From assembly GCA_964643725.1 (NCBI GenBank), contig CAZXTL010000049.1, positions 1 through 6,538 on the forward strand: 6,538 bases of DNA, in the 5' to 3' direction. Position numbers and translations under genes: made by a program. The stretch is from DYQY01 sp964643725. Lineage in GTDB: Bacteria > Margulisbacteria > Riflemargulisbacteria > GWF2-35-9 > DYQY01. Below are positions 1 through 4,941 of this stretch, one piece after another. The notes below the pieces were generated by a model, which was not told the origin of the DNA, ran no database searches, and saw nothing but the letters and a program-made list of their open reading frames with translations. The first letter of the stretch is position 1, and every line of letters starts with the position of its first letter.

Positions 1-170
1 ACTTCTGCAGCAATGCGAAGATTGACGACAGTTGGATGGAAGGCTATCCGACCGCTGAAGACTTCGCCCGCACACTCGTACACTGCATTGACGTCCCCCC
101 GAACTGCGTCATCGACGAAGTCAGCATCTGGGGCACCAAGCAAGTCAAGGATATGCTGACGGCGTACTAA
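1..170 (+). CDS. Short-chain dehydrogenase/reductase (SDR), C-terminal fragment
   Basis: The reading frame is open from base 3 and ends at TAA 168-170, giving about 55 residues; the start and the catalytic part lie outside the window. The tail reads ...PTAEDFARTLVHCIDVPPNC and then VIDEVSIWGTKQVKDM. This matches the usual end of classical SDR proteins, where a 'PEDvA' helix leads into a P-P-N-x-x-I/V-x-E/D-x-x-I/L-x-x-x-x-Q strand near the C-terminus. SDR enzymes are cytosolic NAD(P)(H)-dependent oxidoreductases; the substrate cannot be told from this part. The Rossmann motif and the YxxxK active site are not visible here. The gene reads toward the accessory genes, and no T-rich terminator follows its stop, only the inverted repeat at 176-240. 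Confidence 0.75.
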   Translation, partial: FCSNAKIDDSWMEGYPTAEDFARTLVHCIDVPPNCVIDEVSIWGTKQVKDMLTAY

Positions 171-175
171 CGCAT

Positions 176-240
176 GGGCGCATCGGAGTTTCGACGCAAT
201 TACTGGGAGTATTGGCGTCCTCGCCTCAGCAGATGCGCCC
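176..240. repeat. Nested inverted repeat just after the SDR stop codon
   Basis: The outer arms GGGCGCATC (176-184) and GATGCGCCC (232-240) are perfect 9-base complements. Inside them, GACGCAATTACT (193-204) and AGTATTGGCGTC (208-219) pair imperfectly around a GGG turn, with one bulge on each side. The result is a two-tier hairpin that begins 5 bases after the SDR stop. No T-run follows on either strand, so a classical intrinsic terminator is unlikely. It could act as an mRNA 3'-end stabiliser, a factor-dependent terminator or a relic of a recombination site. Confidence 0.55.
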
Positions 241-450
241 CTTGTTCTCCACACACTCCATGTAAACGCAGGGCATAAATGCGCGCCGCCGGTCCCCGAT
301 CATCTTCTGCCCTTTATCGCGGTTTCCGTTTACCGAAAATTCAAGATGCGCCGCGGTTCCCATTTCAGCAAAGGCAGTACGCATCCAAGTGATCATTGTA
401 TGGCTGGTGCATAGCGGCCTGAGTGCTTTTAACCTCTTTTTTGCGTCCAC
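226..450 (-). CDS. Doubtful small hypothetical ORF, possibly a gene remnant
   Basis: A 74-residue frame opens with GTG at 450 and stops with TGA at 226-228. I do not recognise the product. It has a plausible amphipathic segment (MITWMRTAFAEMG), a basic centre (GNRDKGQKM, DRRRAF) and a Cys-containing end (MPCVYMECVENKGRIC). The composition resembles a real protein more than a random frame does. No Shine-Dalgarno sequence stands before the GTG, and the frame overlaps the arm of the 176-240 inverted repeat. A neighbouring minus-strand frame at 429-632 overlaps its beginning, so the pair could be remains of one frameshifted gene; this is speculative. It lies downstream of the methyltransferase on the same strand. 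Confidence 0.25.
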   Translation of the reverse strand: MDAKKRLKALRPLCTSHTMITWMRTAFAEMGTAAHLEFSVNGNRDKGQKMIGDRRRAFMPCVYMECVENKGRIC

Positions 451-502
451 TGAGTGGTCGCAAAATATCCGCTGTCAGCCAAATGCCATCTCACATTGCC
501 GG

Positions 503-521
503 ACGCAGTAGCGCTACGCGT
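503..521. repeat. Imperfect palindrome downstream of the methyltransferase gene
   Basis: A perfect 10-base palindrome, GTAGCGCTAC (508-517), is flanked by ACGC (503-506) and GCGT (518-521), which also pair across one bulged A. On the minus strand it lies about 30 bases after the methyltransferase stop. It could fold as an end-of-message hairpin or serve as a protein binding site. No T-run follows it. Confidence 0.45.
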
Positions 522-550
522 GTTGGTGTTCCCTGGGAGGGAGGGCGTGA

Positions 551-1891
551 TCAACTTAATTTCTTGTGAGCAAGTTGTTTCTTCTGAGCATTTAAATGGG
601 GCGTTTTCGTCTTTTTTGTCTGAACCTTGCACTTACTTCTCTTTGGCGAAGATGCGGCCTTCTTTGCTTCTCGGCCAAGATATGGGACGCCAACCTCACG
701 AACACACGCGATTTGCTCTTGCCTATATTGATAAAATGTGTGCTTCGCGCTTTCCGCATTCAGTTTTGCAAATAGTGCAGTGCCGATGCGTCTGCCGAGC
801 TCCACAGGAACAGCATTTCCGATTTGGCGTAAAGCTTCACCCCAAGCACCCGTGATCTGGAATGCTTTTGGAAATGTCTGTATCAACTTCGCTTCGTACA
901 CTGTGAAGTAGCGAACAGAACCATCCCGAAAACGAATCATATTTTCACCACCCGGAACCCCATGACCTCCAGCTTTAACAGTCTTGGCAGGGAGATCCAG
1001 ATCACTCCCCGTATGTCCGGCATACGTACGAGCTCCACCCCGGAATATGTGATCAGGAATACCATGCGCCTCTCTCGGGTCTGGAACATCACTCAGTACA
1101 TCGCGCAGGGTGATCCATGCCCGAGACTCTGGTTGAAAAAAGCCAAACGTATTTCGCAGGTCATTTATCTTCGGCAGCATCGACGCCGGGCAAAGTTCTC
1201 GCTCATCTTTAGCAACGTTGTGATGATCCCAATACGATCCTGTCACAAATTTATCCCACAACAACCGCTCTTCACTGTGCGTTGGCTTCGGAAACTGCCA
1301 CGTGATATCATGATCCGAACGAATGCCAACAATAACGACACGTTCACGGCATTGAGGCACCCCATAATTGGCAGCATTGACGAGCGTTTTCGAAACCCGA
1401 TATTTGATGCCGTCATAGTGGTCAAAATTTAACTTCTGCAGGAGTGAGAGATGCTCGAACCACGTCATTTTTTTGTTTATCGGGCACGCATCAGGAAACG
1501 TCAGGCGGAGCATAATATATCGGAAGTAGTCGGAAAATGAATTGCGCAACAATCCTTTCACATTCTCAAATATGAAAGCCCGCGGCGTAAGTGTTTCAAT
1601 CGCTCGGATCGCATGAGGGAACATATCTCTAGTATCCGAGTACGCACCATGTTTACCACCCAGCGAAAATGGCTGACACGGAGGACCTCCGGCGACAATA
1701 TCGATGTCGGAAAGAATACTAAAATCATAATCGCGGACATCCCCCTCAAACACCTTTTCAGGTGCGAAATTCAACCGAAGGGTAGCACACGCGTCCTTAT
1801 TGAATTCCACGAATGCGCTATGCTTGAAGCCGGCCAGTTCAAGACCCTTCGCAAGACCGCCCGCACCTGAAAAAAGTTCTAAGGAGTTCAT
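551..1891 (-). CDS. DNA (cytosine-C5) methyltransferase of an Eco29kI-like restriction-modification system
   Basis: This 446-residue protein methylates carbon 5 of cytosine in the system's target site, using S-adenosylmethionine, and so protects host DNA from the partner nuclease. The motif order is canonical: motif I LELFSGAGGLA (3-13, cofactor), motif IV GGPPCQPFS (68-76, catalytic Cys72), motif VI ENV (109-111), motif VIII QCRER (180-184), a target-recognition region at about 190-325, and motif X with GNAVP (358-362). The catalytic core ends near residue 380, about the length I remember for M.Eco29kI. The last 66 residues are an extra tail, strongly lysine-rich from about 410. The ATG at 1891-1889 overlaps the nuclease stop as ATGA, with GGTGA four bases upstream, which implies translational coupling. 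CCGCGG specificity is inferred from the partner nuclease. Confidence 0.97.
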   Translation of the reverse strand: MNSLELFSGAGGLAKGLELAGFKHSAFVEFNKDACATLRLNFAPEKVFEGDVRDYDFSILSDIDIVAGGPPCQPFSLGGKHGAYSDTRDMFPHAIRAIETLTPRAFIFENVKGLLRNSFSDYFRYIMLRLTFPDACPINKKMTWFEHLSLLQKLNFDHYDGIKYRVSKTLVNAANYGVPQCRERVVIVGIRSDHDITWQFPKPTHSEERLLWDKFVTGSYWDHHNVAKDERELCPASMLPKINDLRNTFGFFQPESRAWITLRDVLSDVPDPREAHGIPDHIFRGGARTYAGHTGSDLDLPAKTVKAGGHGVPGGENMIRFRDGSVRYFTVYEAKLIQTFPKAFQITGAWGEALRQIGNAVPVELGRRIGTALFAKLNAESAKHTFYQYRQEQIACVREVGVPYLGREAKKAASSPKRSKCKVQTKKTKTPHLNAQKKQLAHKKLS

Positions 1892-2535
1892 AAAATCACC
1901 GAAAGCCGACTCAAGTGCCTATCAATATCCTTGCATATTGCAGCACGTTTCCGTGGCATACCTTTGCACTTCGACGCCCATGCTCTGCCAGGGTGAAGCA
2001 CATCCCAATCCGATATAGCTTGCTCATATCTCCCCTTGCCCGGGTCATGGTTGCCAAATCCATCCACTGTCGTGTTCCAAAGCGGAGAATGCAGCTTAAT
2101 GAGAGCAGCCTCAATGGTGCCGATCATATCCGACCCTGCATCTTCAAAGATCACAAAACGACACATGAAGTCTTTTGTCGATAGTTTGGCTGTAGTTTCA
2201 ATACTTCGACTATGCTGCCTTAATCTGTTGCAAAGTTCGCGCGACTGACTCAACGGATTGTCAGATGAGCGAGCTTGGCGCCATCCTGTGGGCACTGCTT
2301 TTCCAACGTAAATCGCTGTCTTATATGAAAGCCTGTTGATCTCTCCATATTTTGCATATAGAGGATGCTTCCCAATGTAATAGAGCGCATAGACTCCTGT
2401 TCCAAGAAATGTTTCCGGTGGAGGCAAACTCACAACAGGGGTTCCATTGAAAAACCGTACAGCATCTTTCACAAGTTCAACAAAGGCATCGTTACGATAG
2501 ATGTGTTTCTGACGGTCAAATGGTTGTATTTTCAT
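1888..2535 (-). CDS. Type II restriction endonuclease, GIY-YIG family, Eco29kI-like
   Basis: This 215-residue nuclease should cut unmethylated target DNA. The GIY-YIG fold shows as GVYALYYIG (47-55) and AIYVGKAVPTGWR (74-86). Next come R104 and H108 in NRLRQH, E142 in GTIEAAL, and N154 in PLWNTTVDGFGNHDPG. The C-terminal part has WDVLHPGRAWA. From memory, the catalytic residues of R.Eco29kI are Y49, Y76, R104, H108, E142 and N154, and all six fall at the same numbers here. This supports the ATG at 2535 over an upstream in-frame TTG at 2577. GGGAAGAG sits six bases before that ATG. R.Eco29kI cuts CCGCGG, so the same target is likely. The gene precedes and overlaps the methyltransferase gene by four bases, and no controller gene is evident. 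Confidence 0.95.
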   Translation of the reverse strand: MKIQPFDRQKHIYRNDAFVELVKDAVRFFNGTPVVSLPPPETFLGTGVYALYYIGKHPLYAKYGEINRLSYKTAIYVGKAVPTGWRQARSSDNPLSQSRELCNRLRQHSRSIETTAKLSTKDFMCRFVIFEDAGSDMIGTIEAALIKLHSPLWNTTVDGFGNHDPGKGRYEQAISDWDVLHPGRAWASKCKGMPRKRAAICKDIDRHLSRLSVIL

Positions 2536-2755
2536 GTGTTTCTCTTCCCAGCAACAGACTATTTTGCGTACTGGCAAAATCCCTACGCAACGGAGAAATA
2601 ATAGTGGTTCTAATGCTCATCCTCAAGTCTGTAATTGTGATTACTCCGAAATATATTGCTTCAATAACAGCAAACACCCAGTTTCTTTGATTTCTAGACC
2701 GTGAAATTGCAGAAATCAATGCAAGAACACCTCCTAATCTTGTTGGAGAAGACAT
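2516..2755 (-). CDS. Doubtful small ORF overlapping the endonuclease start
   Basis: This frame runs 79 codons from ATG 2755 to a TGA at 2516 and overlaps the first 20 bases of the endonuclease gene in a different frame. No Shine-Dalgarno sequence precedes the ATG. However, a perfect AGGAGGT lies nine bases before an in-frame TTG at 2719, which would give 67 residues. The product is moderately hydrophobic in its middle (NWVFAVIEAIYFGVITITDL). It shows no helix-turn-helix that would identify a controller protein, and I do not recognise it. The predicted promoter at 2598-2626 lies inside it. It could be a leader peptide coupled to the nuclease, or a chance frame filling the 308-base gap between 2536 and 2843. 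The rest of that gap shows nothing but a weak hairpin. Confidence 0.2.
   Translation of the reverse strand: MSSPTRLGGVLALISAISRSRNQRNWVFAVIEAIYFGVITITDLRMSIRTTIISPLRRDFASTQNSLLLGRETHENTTI
2541..2549 (-). promoter_or_regulatory. Ribosome binding site that decides the endonuclease start
   Basis: On the minus strand GGGAAGAGA ends five bases before the ATG at 2535 (GGGAAGAG with a six-base spacer). The alternative in-frame TTG at 2577 has no comparable purine run. Together with the matching catalytic-residue numbering, this fixes the start at 2535. Confidence 0.65.
2598..2626 (-). promoter_or_regulatory. Predicted sigma-70-type promoter of the endonuclease-methyltransferase operon
   Basis: On the minus strand TTGAGG (2626-2621) and TATTAT (2603-2598) are separated by exactly 17 bases. 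They match the -35 consensus at 4 of 6 positions and the -10 consensus at 5 of 6. Transcription would start near 2590 and leave about 55 untranslated bases before the ATG at 2535. This would let the restriction-modification pair be expressed independently of the genes upstream. Confidence 0.5.
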
Positions 2756-2809
2756 ACGGCAATTTGTCTGTAGCCTATTAAACTACGAGCCTCACGCCCT
2801 TTCCATCAT

Positions 2810-2826
2810 CTCCCTCAGGGAGTTTT
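2810..2826. terminator. Weak hairpin after the DUF5677-like gene
   Basis: CTCCC (2810-2814) and GGGAG (2818-2822) form a five-pair stem with a TCA loop, followed on the plus strand by TTTT. On the minus strand the stem begins 22 bases after the stop of the gene ending at 2844 but lacks a T-run. Its role as a terminator is therefore weakly supported. Confidence 0.25.
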
Positions 2827-2843
2827 GGGATCTTGTGTGAAGG

Positions 2844-3548
2844 TTACTTGGTTGCTTTTGCCCACTCATCCGTTGCAAATTCCAGTAGTGATGTGGCTTG
2901 TTTCAAATATGAATGACCGTCTTTGCACGGAACTACTTGGACGGCATGACCGACACTGGCCAGCACGATATAGGTCACCCCTTGTAGAATCGACTCGCTT
3001 CCAATCTTATGTTCCTGGCAGATAATGCCCGTGCAAGATGCATGGGCGTTTCGGCTGAAGAGAAAGTAATCACGCACGTAGTGATGGTCAAGATTGGCAG
3101 CATGCGCTACATCAAAAGTATTCCATTTGCGGTTTGATTTGACTCCATGCTCTTTACGAAGTGAACTTGCGAAGTCGGATAGTTGATCAACAGTATCAAC
3201 AAATAGACTTGGCGATGAATCCTTCTCGGCATCCTGCCATTTTTTTATCTTAATAAGATAATTCTCAATCTCAGCTATAGCCTTCTCAACCGCGAATGCC
3301 TCATGTTTTACAGCAGCCATGAGATTAAAGAAACTCTCAAATAGAGAGCGCATGAGAACAAAACAGGAACTGATGCGGTCACTAGCCTCCAGAGTAAGCA
3401 CATCTTCGGCAATCTCCGATATATTGCGCGCATGTCTGTAAATAAATGCCTGCCTGATCGGAAGGTCCTGATGGTCTGTTTCGAAGGCATCATCCAGAAA
3501 GAGATCGAGCAAGTCGATACATTGCGTTGCATAAAGGCGTTCATTCAT
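2844..3548 (-). CDS. Hypothetical protein resembling DUF5677
   Basis: This 234-residue, largely helical soluble protein has no signal peptide or membrane segment. The pattern recalls DUF5677: a helix with FVLMRSLFESFFNLMAA (63-79), whose R67 and E71 are typical of the family, then a charged coiled region (85-110). A second helix follows with YVRDYFLFSRNAHASC (157-172), where the S-x-x-x-H core (S165, H169) is typical. The biochemical function of this family is unknown to me. The ATG at 3548 has no good ribosome binding site, and no longer frame exists. A weak promoter-like pair, TTCAAG (3632-3637) and TTTAAA (3609-3614) with a 17-base spacer, lies upstream. It sits between the membrane protein and the restriction-modification pair, all on one strand. 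The gene call is firm; the family call is by recollection. Confidence 0.7.
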   Translation of the reverse strand: MNERLYATQCIDLLDLFLDDAFETDHQDLPIRQAFIYRHARNISEIAEDVLTLEASDRISSCFVLMRSLFESFFNLMAAVKHEAFAVEKAIAEIENYLIKIKKWQDAEKDSSPSLFVDTVDQLSDFASSLRKEHGVKSNRKWNTFDVAHAANLDHHYVRDYFLFSRNAHASCTGIICQEHKIGSESILQGVTYIVLASVGHAVQVVPCKDGHSYLKQATSLLEFATDEWAKATK

Positions 3549-3681
3549 TGTGATTGTTCGCTAGAGTTGTTTTGTTCTGTTTGTTACGGATAGATACCAA
3601 GGCTCAAATTTAAACCTCTTGTTCCTCAACCCTTGAATAGCTACCTAGGTGACAGACAGAGTCCTTTTATCTAAGCCTCGG

Positions 3682-4875
3682 TTACCTTCTCGGAGATTCT
3701 GCATCCCTCTTCCGCAGTATTCCCTGCGCATTCTCTATGATATAACTTGGATATAAACTGCCATTCTTGTCCACCTCATGTGTAGCAATTTTCTGCAGCA
3801 CATCGCTTGGCGTTTGATCTAAACCTACTATACTTGAAATAACAGAAGCCGCCATAGACAAATTGCTGTTTTCGCCATCCTTATACCGGTCATAAATCTT
3901 CCTGATATTGTCGGCTCCAATATTTCTCTCCTTCATCAACGCCAAAATGAAGTCTGAATCATTAAGATATTGTTCGACCACACCATTGAGATCTACCATG
4001 GTTATTCTGCCAGTCGCTAACAAACGCAGAATGACACGACGTTCCGCTTCGCCGCTTTTTCCTGCTCGCAGATCGGTGGCGAGCTGGTCAATAGCAGATG
4101 GGTCGCCTTTACTCCTTTTCCAGAGTAACGTTTCTTTCGCGCTCTCCATCTCGGACTTACAATAGGATCCCTTTTTTGGATATCGCGAATTGTGTTCGGC
4201 TATATCCTCAAGAATATCGTCCGGTGTTTCCTCTGATAGCGCTATTCTCGGGATAATTTGAAAAACTTGTGTGCTCATGTGCTTGTAATGCTCATAGATA
4301 TTTCTGAAAAGTGCTTCGCTAACCTTCGACCTGTCAAACATAATGGCATTCACAAAGGAATCGTCATCTATGCAGTAATGGACAATAAAAAGCATATCTT
4401 CCTGTTTGATGCGAGTGGATCGCTGCGCTTCTTCTAGGAGAACGGAGCGGCCCGCTTTGCTTAGTCGACCAGCACGTGCTTTGGCGATAAGCGTTTCTAA
4501 CGTATGGGGGTCTTGGTGCATGGCATCGGACATCGCCCGATGCTCAGCCTGATAACGTTCACTGGGAAGAATCTCAGCAAAATAGGTCCAAGCGGCAGAA
4601 AGAGAAGAAACAATAATCGGTGGAATGAACAGCAACGCAAAAAATACCGTACGAAAAGTTGTCTGCTTGCGGCAGGCGAGCACAATTCCAACAAGAACGA
4701 GCACAACGATTCCAGCGATACCTCCGAATATCATTGTAAATTCTGGGCCTAAGATCCATAAACCTGTTCTCTCCCCGGCCGCAAAATTCGCAGCTTTAAC
4801 GCTACTGAAAAAGGAAAGAACAATTCCTGCTATGCTGGCTAGGAAAATGAGAACGCCCATAAAGAAAGTATTCAT
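3682..4875 (-). CDS. Three-helix membrane protein with a tandemly duplicated helical C-terminal domain
   Basis: This 397-residue protein is unrecognised. Three hydrophobic helices lie at about 4-22, 48-68 and 76-99. The loop CRKQTTFR between helices two and three is the most positive, so by the positive-inside rule it should face the cytoplasm and the large C-terminal part the other side of the membrane. Residues 122-252 and 258-388 are two copies of one helical domain. Matching points are DP122/DP258, RAG134/RAG270, DSF/SDF near 173/308, IYEHYK193/IYDRYK327, and TPDDILEDIAEH (217-228) against TPSDVLQKIATH (355-366). The TPxxxLxxIAxH pattern recalls leucine-rich-repeat-variant or HEAT-like helical repeats used for protein contacts. 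The ATG at 4875 is preceded by GAGAAAG ten bases upstream. It is first in the minus-strand cluster leading to the restriction-modification genes. Confidence 0.85.
   Translation of the reverse strand: MNTFFMGVLIFLASIAGIVLSFFSSVKAANFAAGERTGLWILGPEFTMIFGGIAGIVVLVLVGIVLACRKQTTFRTVFFALLFIPPIIVSSLSAAWTYFAEILPSERYQAEHRAMSDAMHQDPHTLETLIAKARAGRLSKAGRSVLLEEAQRSTRIKQEDMLFIVHYCIDDDSFVNAIMFDRSKVSEALFRNIYEHYKHMSTQVFQIIPRIALSEETPDDILEDIAEHNSRYPKKGSYCKSEMESAKETLLWKRSKGDPSAIDQLATDLRAGKSGEAERRVILRLLATGRITMVDLNGVVEQYLNDSDFILALMKERNIGADNIRKIYDRYKDGENSNLSMAASVISSIVGLDQTPSDVLQKIATHEVDKNGSLYPSYIIENAQGILRKRDAESPRR
3712..4512 (-). repeat. Coding-level tandem duplication within the membrane protein gene
   Basis: Codons 122-252 (4512-4120) and 258-388 (4104-3712) encode two copies of a domain of about 131 residues, separated by a few residues. 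The match is plain at the protein level but diverged at the DNA level, so this is an old duplication rather than a recent one. Confidence 0.75.
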
Positions 4876-4902
4876 TCGTGCATGTCTTTCTCAATACTGT
4901 AT

Positions 4903-4921
4903 ACGTTTAGCGGAGAAACGT
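4903..4921. repeat. Inverted repeat between the membrane protein and oxidoreductase genes
   Basis: ACGTTT (4903-4908) and AAACGT (4916-4921) are perfect complements around a seven-base loop, 28 bases upstream of the membrane protein start. The position would suit an operator for that gene, or a second stem of the adjacent terminator region. The two hairpins share base 4921. Confidence 0.45.
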
Positions 4922-4941
4922 AACGCTGGGTACCAGTGTTA
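4921..4941 (-). terminator. Hairpin at the oxidoreductase stop codon, probable terminator
   Basis: On the minus strand TAACACTGG (4941-4933) pairs with CCAGCGTTA (4929-4921) around a TAC loop. This gives a nine-pair stem with one wobble, and its first three bases are the TAA stop. CGTTTCT follows, a short and imperfect T-tract. It fits a modest rho-independent terminator that separates the oxidoreductase from the accessory genes downstream. Confidence 0.5.

Larger units (their letters stand above)
171..550. other. Intergenic stretch between the SDR gene and the methyltransferase gene
   Basis: These 380 bases separate the two convergent genes and hold no gene I can identify. They contain the nested inverted repeat at 176-240, a doubtful minus-strand ORF at 226-450, a CCGCGG hexamer at 351-356 and a palindrome at 503-521. 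The base composition looks intermediate between the G+C-rich flank and the island. I see no clear rho-independent terminator for either convergent gene. The stretch is a plausible left boundary of the island. Confidence 0.6.

Noticed and set aside
176..240. The nested inverted repeat as an integron attC site
   Set aside because: The arms are suggestive, but no GTTRRRY core or matching RYYYAAC partner is found at the ends, and no integrase is in view.
454..855. Plus-strand frame of 133 codons
   Set aside because: It lies mostly antisense to the methyltransferase C-terminus, has no ribosome binding site and has no recognisable product.
962..1432. Plus-strand frame of 156 codons
   Set aside because: It is wholly antisense to the target-recognition region of the methyltransferase. 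The translation is arginine-rich and resembles no family.
2533..2577. Longer endonuclease starting at TTG 2577
   Set aside because: It adds 14 residues, lacks a ribosome binding site and would shift the catalytic residues away from the Eco29kI numbering. The ATG at 2535 has a purine-rich site and exact numbering.
3039..3080. HEPN-type RNase motif in the DUF5677-like protein
   Set aside because: The sequence SRNAH gives R-x-x-H, not the R-x4-6-H spacing of HEPN nucleases. The S-x-x-x-H arrangement fits the DUF5677 pattern better.
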